Source: DATFJZ01 sp034660495 (GTDB taxonomy: Bacteria; Desulfobacterota; Desulfobacteria; Desulfobacterales; Desulfobacteraceae). Taken from it: a stretch of DNA of 25,058 bases. Numbering within the stretch: position 1 is the first letter of the stretch; the number at the start of each line of letters is the position of its first letter. The stretch is from NCBI GenBank assembly GCA_034660495.1, contig JAYEJJ010000041.1, positions 1 to 25,058 on the forward strand. Reading direction: 5' to 3'. Below are positions 1 through 6,626 of this stretch, in pieces. The notes under the pieces were generated by a model. It was not told where the DNA came from, did no database searches, and saw nothing but the letters and a program-made list of their open reading frames with translations. The translations under genes and the position numbers were made by a program.

Positions 1-58
1 AGAATTTTTTTTATTTCAGAAGCATTCATGATTTGCTATATATCACCCATGTACTGTT

Positions 59-301
59 TTGTCTATTAAAAAAAAATTTATCCCGTACACATATTGGCTA
101 CCCCGGAATTTGAATAGGATACTTTTAGTCGGTAATAAAAGATATGCAATTCATGAGAAAATGCCTTATTGTGCACAAGAGCATGCACCGGGAATATGGC
201 ATGGATATCCTGTTGAATGGTATGAGGTTCCCCCGTTCATCCGGCATAGGTGGCTTGAGCAAAAAGAGATAAGCCGTCGTGATTTAAAGCGAAGGAAATA
301 A
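59..301 (+). CDS. Small basic hypothetical protein upstream of an ImmA/IrrE-type gene
   Basis: This 80-residue protein has no assigned function. The only usable start in frame after a stop at 29-31 is the TTG at 59, and no clear Shine-Dalgarno precedes it, so the N-terminus is uncertain. The middle holds a compact aromatic and proline-rich stretch (MPYCAQEHAPGIWHGYPVEW) followed by a Trp-containing segment and a strongly basic tail ending KRRK. The tail suggests nucleic-acid contact, which is inference. It ends 10 bases before the next gene on the same strand, so the two are probably co-transcribed. Small partner genes are common beside ImmA/IrrE-domain genes, so it may be part of a two-gene module. 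Confidence 0.6.
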   Translation: MSIKKKFIPYTYWLPRNLNRILLVGNKRYAIHEKMPYCAQEHAPGIWHGYPVEWYEVPPFIRHRWLEQKEISRRDLKRRK

Positions 302-311
302 CCACATTACT

Positions 312-1901
312 ATGGATAAACAGTTTGTCATAAAAAAAGGGGAACTATCGACATTTGCGATAGAGTTCTCTTTTCAACCGGATCCGGATCATGGAAAAGG
401 GGCAACAATAGAAGAGTCACTGTCCTGGGGGGGGATGAGAATATGGGTGCATGGTAAAAATCTGTGTGAACATTTTGAAGGCTCGACTGTAGAAGATTCC
501 GTTCAGTGGTATTTACTCTCCCTGATGGAGTGGATCGTCGAAAACTGGAATCCTCTGTTTCATGAAGGAAAATACCCCGGCAATCTATATGAGGCGAAGG
601 ATGAGGGGGCTTGGCATGTTTGTAATGGCATGATCTCTCTTTACGCTGAATCTTATAATCCCCGACATTGGGGAAGTGAAGAAAGCGCCTGGTATGAGTG
701 GCGGCAACGTCATGCCTTATATTCTTGTAGAAATGGGGGACTGTTGCCGGATCTGTTTATCAGGCGAGATAGAGATCAAATTGAATTGTCCTGGGGAGAG
801 CCGTTCGGTCATAGTGTACCGGATTTGTATCGATTTAGAGTCGCACCGGCAACCATTTGTTTGAACCCTGAACATGTGGCGAATCCTTTATATGAGGCGG
901 TATCGGAAGCGATTCAATATTTATTTTCAAAATGCCCTGACTCCGAAAGGTTGAAAACGCTCCATCATGATGTACAGCAGATTCCTTTGTCTTCTACGGA
1001 TCAGCAGCTTGCATGGATGGCGGGCTTACAAAACGGGGAGCTTCGTCAGTCACAATGGCAATCCTGCAAGGCGTATATTCTTTCTCTCAGTCAAAAAGCA
1101 CGGAATCTGGTAACACCGGAAAGTCATGACACCGGTCTTTTTTTAAAAGGCTCATGTCATGCCGCTCTGATGTTTGGAACGGTTTCTCCCACAACAACAC
1201 AAGAAGATGTTTTGCTTTTATCTGAAAAAATGGTCGAGTTTTCACAACATTTTTTTGATGGGGAGTACCTGATTGAAAAAAGAGGTGATCTGCTGGAGAT
1301 CGATCCGGATGAACCGCCATGGATACAGGGATATGAGCTGGCCGAGCAATTTTTTTCATATTCGGATCTAAGGGAAGCCCTTAGCAAATCGGTATATGTT
1401 GATATCGAAAAAATCATCGAAGATTTGAATATTCGAATTGACACCATACAACTCAGTGATGACGGCATTCGAGCGGTTGCATTGGCTGGAAAGGGAGTGA
1501 TATCCTCTATTTTGCTAAATTTGACGAATGAAAGTAATAATTGGAATAGTGGAAAAAGATTTACATTGGCCCATGAACTATGTCATTTGTTAATTGATCG
1601 CTCTTATGGACAAAAAGTCGCTATTGCTTCCGGCCCTTGGGCTCCGCACAGCATCGAAAAACGGGCCAATGCGTTTGCCGCAATGCTTCTTATGCCGAGG
1701 AAAAAACTGGACAAAGTCATGGGAGACGCACTGCTTTCTGAGGTTGATCTCAGTGATGCCAGAAAGATATCCGGCATATTCGGTGTCGGTATTCGATCTG
1801 TCATTGACCATTTACATAACTGTGGCTATCTGGATGCATATCACAGGCAACGACTCCATTTGGCAGCTGACCGTCAGGCTGAAATTGGTGATTCGTTATG
1901 A
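312..1901 (+). CDS. ImmA/IrrE-family metallo-endopeptidase with a large unknown N-terminal region
   Basis: The protein has 529 residues. The C-terminal third carries the ImmA/IrrE (DUF955) signature: a zincin motif HELCH at residues 421-425 within LAHELCHLLID, followed about 30 residues later by the typical helix ANAFAAMLLMP, which lies beside the expected third metal ligand. Family members are zinc proteases that often cleave a repressor or antitoxin encoded nearby. The first ~330 residues are acidic, rich in Trp and Tyr, and match nothing I recognise; this region may bind a target or sense a signal. The gene follows the 80-residue gene by 10 bases and is followed by a strong hairpin at 1910-1932. 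The start ATG at 312 has only a distant AAGGAA (292-297), so translation may be coupled to the upstream gene. Confidence 0.85.
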   Translation: MDKQFVIKKGELSTFAIEFSFQPDPDHGKGATIEESLSWGGMRIWVHGKNLCEHFEGSTVEDSVQWYLLSLMEWIVENWNPLFHEGKYPGNLYEAKDEGAWHVCNGMISLYAESYNPRHWGSEESAWYEWRQRHALYSCRNGGLLPDLFIRRDRDQIELSWGEPFGHSVPDLYRFRVAPATICLNPEHVANPLYEAVSEAIQYLFSKCPDSERLKTLHHDVQQIPLSSTDQQLAWMAGLQNGELRQSQWQSCKAYILSLSQKARNLVTPESHDTGLFLKGSCHAALMFGTVSPTTTQEDVLLLSEKMVEFSQHFFDGEYLIEKRGDLLEIDPDEPPWIQGYELAEQFFSYSDLREALSKSVYVDIEKIIEDLNIRIDTIQLSDDGIRAVALAGKGVISSILLNLTNESNNWNSGKRFTLAHELCHLLIDRSYGQKVAIASGPWAPHSIEKRANAFAAMLLMPRKKLDKVMGDALLSEVDLSDARKISGIFGVGIRSVIDHLHNCGYLDAYHRQRLHLAADRQAEIGDSL

Positions 1902-1905
1902 CAGT

Positions 1906-1968
1906 CAACAACCCCTGAGCTAAAGACTCAGGGGCTTGCAAGACAACTTGTAAGCCCGGTTGATTAGT
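1906..1968 (+). terminator. Branched hairpin block after the ImmA/IrrE gene
   Basis: Hairpin 1 pairs CCCCTGAG with CTCAGGGG around a CTAAAGA loop. Hairpin 2 pairs GGGCTTGCAAG with CTTGTAAGCCC around ACAA, with one G-T pair, and shares the GGGG bases with hairpin 1. Outer bases TCAAC and GTTGA could close a three-way junction. The position just after the stop fits transcription termination, but there is no proper U tract. The shape also resembles subterminal hairpins of IS200/IS605 elements, which is inference. Confidence 0.5.
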
Positions 1969-1983
1969 CTAATAATATAACAG

Positions 1984-2079
1984 CCTGAGGATAACCATAT
2001 GCTGTCAGCGGCAGGTTAACTCAGGTGTCAGCGGCAGGTTAACTCAGGTGTTAGCGTCAGGTTAACTCAGGTGTTGGGC
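1984..2079 (+). repeat. Three 23-bp direct repeats ending in an attC-like core box
   Basis: Units start at 2004, 2027 and 2050 with the form GTCAGCGGCAGGTTAACTC plus AGGT. The first two are identical and the third differs at two bases. The array ends in GTTGGGC at 2073-2079, which fits the integron core box GTTRRRY. Upstream, CCTGAGGATAAC (1984-1995) is a near inverted copy of GTTAACTCAGG. The block therefore resembles a degraded or amplified attC right half. No integrase gene is present in the window. Iterons are an alternative reading. Confidence 0.5.
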
Positions 2080-2139
2080 TAAGAAAGATAGTACCTATTT
2101 ACGTCTATAGTTTTAAAAATTAAAATGAAAGGTTATGAG

Positions 2140-2748
2140 ATGAAACTTGCTACTGAATTTAATCCATTAATATTAGTAGGTGCTTGGAATAAACATATTT
2201 TTAATCCTGACTGGATTGGGAAGTTTTTATTACCTGGAGAAAAACTGGAAGTCGAAATCCCAATAAATGTCGATGGGTCAGCTAGAATATCTACTGATAA
2301 TTTCAGAATATTTGTTATAAGTAACAAGTTGATTTTTTCCTTAAGAAAAAACGATGATAATGTATTGGAAGAAATCGAAGAATTATCTTTAAAGATAGCT
2401 GATTATCTTCCGCATACACCTATTGTCGCTTTTGGCATCAATTTGTTATTTGAATGCGATAATAATTCAAAAAAATTACAAGATTTATTTTCATTATCTG
2501 ATTCAGAACAATTAATTGAAGCAGGATGTATAATTGATTCGGATCAGATTAAACATAGTTTTGTTCAGGACAATAGGAATATTAATCTTACTCTTATTAA
2601 GCAGAGCGTTGCATTTAAATTTGATTTCAATTTTCATTTTAATATAAGCAATCTTGTCGAATTTAAGGAAAAAATAAATAATAATAGATTGTTAGATATG
2701 AAACAGATAGCAACTTCAATTCTGAATGATGTTTATGATGTTGAATAG
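2140..2748 (+). CDS. Hypothetical protein, first gene of a Panacea toxin-antitoxin cassette
   Basis: The protein has about 202 residues and no catalytic motif I recognise. The ATG at 2140 is preferred over the in-frame ATG at 2125 because AAAGG sits seven bases before 2140. The sequence is soluble, acidic in the middle and AT-rich in codon use, unlike the GC-richer genes after 6.6 kb. This suggests transfer as part of a cassette. It ends nine bases before the Panacea-domain gene on the same strand, so the three genes 2140-3832 look like one transcription unit. It could be a third component of the toxin-antitoxin module or an independent passenger. Confidence 0.7.
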   Translation: MKLATEFNPLILVGAWNKHIFNPDWIGKFLLPGEKLEVEIPINVDGSARISTDNFRIFVISNKLIFSLRKNDDNVLEEIEELSLKIADYLPHTPIVAFGINLLFECDNNSKKLQDLFSLSDSEQLIEAGCIIDSDQIKHSFVQDNRNINLTLIKQSVAFKFDFNFHFNISNLVEFKEKINNNRLLDMKQIATSILNDVYDVE

Positions 2749-2757
2749 GAGCGAATA

Positions 2758-3387
2758 ATGTTTGATCAAGAAACACACAGTTTTGCTGAATGCCCAGATA
2801 AAAAATCAGACAATTTTTCTCGGCAAGAATTTAGAAAGATGGATGATGCGAGATTTTTAGACAGTCAAGATACGACATCATATTCTGACTCTCAAAAATT
2901 GAAAGATGAAAAAATCAATTGGGGAAAACCACGTAGCGAAAATATTAAGCTTGAATATCAGCCGGGTGTATTTGATGTAGCAGCTTACATAGTTAATAAA
3001 CTCGGTACAATTTCAACAATGAAATTGCAAAAGCTGGTTTATTATGCACAGGCATGGTCACTAATTTGGGATGAGCAACCTCTCTTTCAAGAAAAGATAG
3101 AAGCTTGGGCAAATGGCCCTGTTGTGCGAGATTTATTTTATTTCCATAGAGGTCAGTTTTCCATATCGTCTATACCTATAGGTAATCCAGATCTGTTGAA
3201 TGATGTACAAAAAGAGACAGTAGATGCTGTATTAAAATTCTATGGTAACAAGTCAGCACAATGGTTAATTGATTTGTCTCATCAAGAAGAACCTTGGCAA
3301 GAAGCACGTAGAGGTATATCGCCAAATGCAGCAAGTCACAGAATTATAAGACTAGATTCTATAGCGGAATATTACAGCTCTCTATAA
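2758..3387 (+). CDS. Panacea-domain (DUF4065, SocA/GepA-like) antitoxin
   Basis: Residues ~65-205 match the Panacea domain: a start of the type FDVAAYIVNKLG, then MKLQKLVYYAQAW, the EAWANGPVV segment, and a C-terminal LSHQEEPWQEAR. Panacea domains are known as neutralising domains of many type II toxin-antitoxin systems, hijacked by different toxins. The first ~60 residues form a polar extension not needed for the domain. The RBS AGGAG lies directly before the ATG and overlaps the end of the upstream gene region. The next gene starts one base after its stop, so the two are translationally coupled, as expected for antitoxin then toxin. The assignment rests on motif recognition. Confidence 0.85.
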   Translation: MFDQETHSFAECPDKKSDNFSRQEFRKMDDARFLDSQDTTSYSDSQKLKDEKINWGKPRSENIKLEYQPGVFDVAAYIVNKLGTISTMKLQKLVYYAQAWSLIWDEQPLFQEKIEAWANGPVVRDLFYFHRGQFSISSIPIGNPDLLNDVQKETVDAVLKFYGNKSAQWLIDLSHQEEPWQEARRGISPNAASHRIIRLDSIAEYYSSL

Positions 3388-3388
3388 A

Positions 3389-3832
3389 ATGAAGAATAAA
3401 AAGAAACCAAAGATTAAAAAAAGTCCATCAAGCAAAAAGATGCCGAGGATTGATCCTCGTATTGAAACTAATCCATTACAATTAAGTCCAACATGGCAAT
3501 TTGAATCTATTGATATCGATGGCCCGTGGGGATGGAATAATATTGATAAAGAATATTTATTTTCAAAGATATTGAAATCAATCGTTAATTTTGAGTCGAT
3601 GAAGTGGTACGAGATTCTGAATAGAAATAATCATGAGATACAAGCCTATCAAATAACAAGGGAAGCTCAAAAAAGATTAATAAAAATAAATATGGATGAT
3701 ATTGAATCATTGGTGTCATTAAGGATTACGGGGGCAGCAAGAATATGGGGAATTAGAGTTTATAATTGTTTTAAGGTACTTTGGTGGGATCCAGAGCACC
3801 AAGTATACCCAAGTAAATTAAAACATACGTAA
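3389..3832 (+). CDS. Probable toxin partner of the Panacea antitoxin
   Basis: The protein has 147 residues and a very basic N-terminus (KNKKKPKIKKSPSSKKMPR). The C-terminal half ends in a strand pattern, SLRITGAARIWGIR then FKVLWWDPEHQVYPS, that resembles the end of RelE/ParE-fold toxins, where an arginine-rich strand precedes the last hydrophobic strand. This is inference from pattern, not a firm family call. The ATG lies one base after the Panacea stop codon, giving tight coupling. The unit is AT-rich like the two genes before it. The gene ends four bases before a GCCCAAC box at 3837, the expected place for the left core of an integron attC site. Confidence 0.7.
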   Translation: MKNKKKPKIKKSPSSKKMPRIDPRIETNPLQLSPTWQFESIDIDGPWGWNNIDKEYLFSKILKSIVNFESMKWYEILNRNNHEIQAYQITREAQKRLIKINMDDIESLVSLRITGAARIWGIRVYNCFKVLWWDPEHQVYPSKLKHT

Positions 3833-3836
3833 AAAA

Positions 3837-4087
3837 GCCCAACAAGCGCCGCCAAACAACGGTATGTTTGCCAACTTTGTATTATTTGTAAGCGTTTAAT
3901 TACGCTTTCGCAAATCCAGCAACTTCACAAAAAGAAGACCGTCGCATCCGGCAGGGGTTTACAACCAGACGCTTCACCCGACCACCAACAGCGGCGTTTT
4001 TTTTGAAATGTTGTCTTCCGCATAAATGTTTTCGTTTGCGAAAAATAATCTCCCGCATGTTGGCGGCCGGTGAGCTTATCGTTAGTT
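3837..4087 (+). other. Integron attC-like recombination region (one half site and one full hairpin)
   Basis: GCCCAAC at 3837-3843 fits the RYYYAAC core and is the exact complement of GTTGGGC at 2073-2079, as expected for the two ends of one cassette. Further on, the arm at 3961-3989 (core TTCACCCGACCACCAAC) pairs imperfectly with 4059-4086 (core GTTGGCGGCCGGTGA), with unpaired bases typical of attC. That hairpin spans about 125 bp, close to long attC sites such as VCR, and ends in GTTAGTT, a degenerate right core. A new ORF starts at 4111. No intI gene is visible. Confidence 0.45.
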
Positions 4088-4110
4088 TCAACTTTGTGCA
4101 AGAACTAAAA

Positions 4111-4347
4111 ATGTCAAGTGGTGAATCTACTCAATCAGACATAGAGAATGCATATGATGACGGTTATCAGGCTGGAGTTGACACTTGCGATAGTTCAACA
4201 ATAGTACCTGACAGCAATTGTGCGACTTTCAACCTGTTTACCAACACCTTGAATGTTCCCTGTCTGGACATGGGACAAATCTATTGGGTCGATATGAAAC
4301 TTGAAGGTGATCATCTGACAATCGATGGTTTTGGCGAAGTGGAGTGA
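4111..4347 (+). CDS. Small cassette-borne hypothetical protein
   Basis: The protein has 78 residues, is acidic, and shows no membrane segment. The C-terminal part contains FNLFTNTLNVPCLDMG, then YWVDMKLEGDHLTIDGFGEVE. This resembles short beta-rich C-terminal modules found on secreted proteins in related bacteria, which is a loose impression and not a family assignment. The ATG at 4111 is chosen because it lies 24 bases after the attC-like right core at 4081-4087, the usual place for a cassette gene. No good Shine-Dalgarno is present, which is also common for cassette genes. Longer in-frame starts at 4003 would run through the attC hairpin and are rejected. Confidence 0.55.
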   Translation: MSSGESTQSDIENAYDDGYQAGVDTCDSSTIVPDSNCATFNLFTNTLNVPCLDMGQIYWVDMKLEGDHLTIDGFGEVE

Positions 4348-4389
4348 AACTTGAAATAGGCGGTGATCTTCGAATTTGAGAGACGATTT

Positions 4390-4770
4390 GGAGGTTATCG
4401 GTAAAAATTGTACATCGGGACAGGACTCCCCATTACTGAGGAGCCCTCCCACACCACCCGGCATACGGATCGCGTACCAAGGCGGTTCGGCTGATCAGGC
4501 AGATTAGTTTCCAGGCAGGAATAATCCAAATGTATAACCGAGAAACTTGTCCAGCCATGGTCGGCTGACCTTGCTTTTCTCTTCATTGACCTTGAGCCTG
4601 AGCTTCACGGTTATAAAACGTGTAATACTTTCCATAACCCGTTCAGCAGCTTTCCTGCTCTTGAGATAGATGACAAAGTCATCTGCATATCTGACAAACC
4701 TATGTCCTCTCCTTTCCAGCTCCTTATCCAGCTCATCCAAAACGATGTTGGACAATACCGGAGAAAGAAT
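4390..4770 (-). pseudogene. Group II intron reverse transcriptase/maturase remnant
   Basis: On the minus strand, positions 4770-4504 encode LSPVLSNIVLDELDKELE, then the reverse-transcriptase active-site motif RYADDFVIY and the downstream FLGYTF motif. This is the palm region of a group II intron-encoded protein. The N-terminal RT part is missing: homology stops abruptly at about 4770. The thumb and maturase part is also missing, since FLGYTF is followed by GLFLPGN and a stop. Beyond the stop, the bases to 4390 resemble the intron sequence that normally follows such ORFs (SAEPP and GGVGG-like reading). It is therefore a doubly deleted, inactive intron relic lying just after an integron-like cassette. 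Some group II introns target attC hairpins, so the position may not be accidental. Confidence 0.75.
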
Positions 4771-4774
4771 AAAG

Positions 4775-4800
4775 GGGTCAAGTCTGCTCTTGACTCTTAT
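4775..4800 (+). repeat. GGGGTCAAG/CTTGAC inverted motif at a remnant boundary
   Basis: GTCAAG and CTTGAC form a six-base inverted pair around TCTGCT, directly at the point where intron homology stops. Similar GGGGTCAAGTCT motifs are frequent in related genomes next to mobile or toxin-antitoxin genes, which is my recollection and not tested here. It may mark the junction of the island piece carrying the 4888-5229 gene. Confidence 0.35.
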
Positions 4801-4887
4801 TGATGAAATAAGGCAATAGATGCATTCTTATGCCTCACATTTGTTAAGCGATTTTTGGCAGGATGTCGATAATTGGGAGGCCGAAAC

Positions 4888-5229
4888 ATGAAAGTCTTAA
4901 CATTACAAATTTCCACAAAGAATGAATGGAATCAACAAATTTTAAATGCATTTGAGGGTGAAGTGCAGCCCCCTGCCATTACATTTGAATCCCCGGCTCT
5001 TTTATTCAAGATATTATCAGGTAAACGATGGGACCTGTTTCAGGTAATGGCGGGTGCAGGGCCGATAAGTATACGGGAAGCAGCTCGTCAAGCCAATCGG
5101 GATGTAAAAGCAGTGCATGGCGACGTACAGCGGTTACTGAAAGCGGGGATCATTGACAAAACCAAAGATGGAAAAATTGAGTTTCCCTTTGACGCTTTGC
5201 ATGTAGACTTTACGCTGAATGCCGCGTGA
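4888..5229 (+). CDS. HVO_A0114/TumA-like winged-helix DNA-binding protein (orphan antitoxin)
   Basis: The protein has 113 residues. Residues ~45-100 form a MarR-like winged helix: RWDLFQVMAGAGPISIREAA, the recognition helix around RQANRDVKAVHGDVQRLLKAG, then a wing ending KIEFPFD. This architecture is that of the HVO_A0114 family, the usual DNA-binding antitoxin encoded beside TumE (DUF6516) toxins. The ATG at 4888 is chosen over the TTG at 4873 because GGGAGG lies eight bases before it. No toxin gene is adjacent: upstream is an intron relic and downstream is a remnant on the other strand. A TumE-like gene lies 440 bp away on the minus strand with a different partner, so this copy may be an orphan or may cross-regulate. 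Confidence 0.75.
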   Translation: MKVLTLQISTKNEWNQQILNAFEGEVQPPAITFESPALLFKILSGKRWDLFQVMAGAGPISIREAARQANRDVKAVHGDVQRLLKAGIIDKTKDGKIEFPFDALHVDFTLNAA

Positions 5230-5295
5230 CCCCCAATTAGATAGTCTCTTTTTTTTCTCGACCCTGGGGGGGGTGTACCTGGCCCTTTGCCGCCA

Positions 5296-5502
5296 GATCT
5301 CAAGGGCCTGACAAATCATACCGGCAAAAGAGATCTGGGCCTTATACCAGCCTGTGGTGGCATTTATCAGAATCTGCACCCCAGGTTCATAGGCACGGAC
5401 CGTTTCACAAATGAATTCCTTCAGGTTCCCCCTGTATTTCACAGAACCGGTAATCCCCCCATGAACATTTTCTGGTCCTGACGGCTGGAATATCTTTTCC
5501 AG
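5296..5502 (-). pseudogene. Remnant of an APE2256/CARF-type CRISPR-associated protein
   Basis: The frame opened by CTG at 5502 reads through ENVHGGITGSVKYRGNLKEF and ILINATTGWYKAQISFAGMI to QALEI at 5296. This resembles the CARF/APE2256 family (Csx1, Csm6 and ring-nuclease relatives), whose core is a LINATGGFKAQI-like loop followed by a helix and a YY-containing strand. Here the second Gly of the TGG loop reads as Trp (TTGW), a stop lies just upstream of the fragment, and homology ends at QALEI. It is therefore a broken piece of about 70 residues. No CRISPR repeats or other cas genes occur in the window. Confidence 0.5.
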
Positions 5503-5577
5503 TCAAACCATGTCAAATTTTCCTGGAGGTTTCCACCTCTGCTGCCCACCGGGCCATGGCTGAATAGTCTATATCCG

Positions 5578-5626
5578 GTTCACCGCCAACCGCTGGGGGC
5601 GGCGGTATTCAAAAAGCTTGATGATT
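5578..5626 (+). repeat. Dispersed palindromic element, half copy A
   Basis: The bases AACCGCTGGGGGCGG followed by TATTCAAAAAGCTTGATGAT match the type-1 end of an element also found at 12282-12356 and 23218-23292. Only one half is present. It lies in the otherwise empty stretch between the CARF-like remnant and the TumE-like gene; nothing else was recognised at 5503-5669. Confidence 0.6.
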
Positions 5627-5669
5627 GATATTAAAGAAGTTTTCCCGGTTTTTCACATATGTTCAAAAA

Positions 5670-6062
5670 TCAAAACTCCCAATCGTTTGAAATGAGGTTC
5701 TGAATTTCATCTATAACTTCGGAAAACGTCACCAAACGTGACACTTCGATACCGCCGTCTTTTGTGTGTTTATGATGCGGAAAAAATTTCAGATGCCTTG
5801 CTTCGGGATCGGGTGCGTTATCATATCTGAACACTACAACAGAGCCCCTCCTGTAATTATATCCATATTTGTATTTCTCGATTCCGCTTTCGGTTTTTTC
5901 AACAAATTCCTTGAAATCGAGTAACGATGTGTCGATAAAATCAATCTGACCATGAACAAAGGCAAGATCCCGTGTTCTCATCTCGATATTCAACCGATAT
6001 CCTGCAATGAAAAAGCAGGATCGGATCAAATGTTCAACGGTTGAAAGATACACATCCATCAT
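5670..6062 (-). CDS. TumE-family (DUF6516) toxin
   Basis: The protein has 130 residues. The second half shows the DUF6516 hallmarks in order: LLDFKEFVE, EKYKYGYNYR, VVVFRYDNAPD, then FFPHHKHTKDGGIEVS, with a closing helix SEVIDEIQNLI. TumE-family proteins are toxin components of bacterial and archaeal type II toxin-antitoxin systems, normally paired with an HVO_A0114-type HTH antitoxin. Here the upstream partner is instead a coiled-coil protein whose stop overlaps this start: GAATGATG contains the stop TGA and the first ATG at 6062. This gives strict translational coupling. The N-terminus MMDVYLSTVEHLIRSC is longer than the core domain. The family call is confident; toxicity itself is inference. 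Confidence 0.8.
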   Translation of the reverse strand: MMDVYLSTVEHLIRSCFFIAGYRLNIEMRTRDLAFVHGQIDFIDTSLLDFKEFVEKTESGIEKYKYGYNYRRGSVVVFRYDNAPDPEARHLKFFPHHKHTKDGGIEVSRLVTFSEVIDEIQNLISNDWEF

Positions 6063-6403
6063 TCGTTTTCAAAGACGATGCGGTTTATACGGGTCAATTT
6101 CTCCCTCAGCCGGTTCATGGTTTCAATGTCCCCTTCCCATTCCAAAAGTTCCATGTCATCAAACTGTCCGTATAAGGCGTTTCTATCAAGATTACCGTAT
6201 CTCTTTTCAAACTCCTTTAACTTTTTTTCAAGATTACCGATCTCTTTTTGAAGGATTGCGGACTCCATATCAACCCAAGACCGTATTTTTTTCAAGGTCC
6301 AAACATCGTTGTCTTCGGCAATGACTCTTGTCACGGTTTCACCTCTTTTTCCATACGCTGTAAGTGAAAAGGTAAACCCTGCCGGAGTCTTCGAACGAAT
6401 CAT
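6059..6403 (-). CDS. Coiled-coil partner (putative antitoxin) of the TumE-like protein
   Basis: The protein has 114 residues. Residues ~45-75 (ESAILQKEIGNLEKKLKEFE) form a heptad-rich coiled coil, followed by RYGNLDRNAL, an acidic stretch ending LLEWEGDIE, and a final helix. The pattern 'EFEKRYG ... LLEWEGD' resembles small proteins I have seen beside DUF6516 genes, but I know of no named family. It contains no helix-turn-helix, unlike the usual TumA/HVO_A0114 antitoxin. The first 40 residues look beta-rich (TFSLTAYGKRGETVTRVI). It overlaps the toxin gene by four bases and is transcribed first, the expected order for an antitoxin. No clear RBS precedes the ATG at 6403. Confidence 0.7.
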   Translation of the reverse strand: MIRSKTPAGFTFSLTAYGKRGETVTRVIAEDNDVWTLKKIRSWVDMESAILQKEIGNLEKKLKEFEKRYGNLDRNALYGQFDDMELLEWEGDIETMNRLREKLTRINRIVFENE

Positions 6404-6626
6404 TCGACCCGTCTACCAACACCGGCAGGATGTCCTCTTTTTTCCCGGAAGCGCGAAAACCGTTCTTCGCAATTACCGGGGACGGAATTCCGTGCGTTGG
6501 TCAGCAGGGCGGCATCCGCTGACCGTCAAATAACAACTTCAATATCTAACGATCATAATTTTATACTGTCTGTTTCCGGCTGTCAATGTCTTCACTTTTA
6601 ACCTGTACAAACAGGGCAGATACGAA

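Noticed and set aside
4003..4347. Longer reading of the cassette gene from 4003
   Set aside because: The extension lies inside the attC-like hairpin; the ATG at 4111 follows the core box.
4504..4755. Diversity-generating retroelement or retron reverse transcriptase
   Set aside because: The YADD context and FLGYTF match group II intron proteins, and no template repeat or msr/msd structure is present.
5134..5442. A 102-residue intact minus-strand protein from GTG 5442
   Set aside because: Only the first half resembles a family; the rest runs antisense into the HTH gene, so it is treated as a relic.
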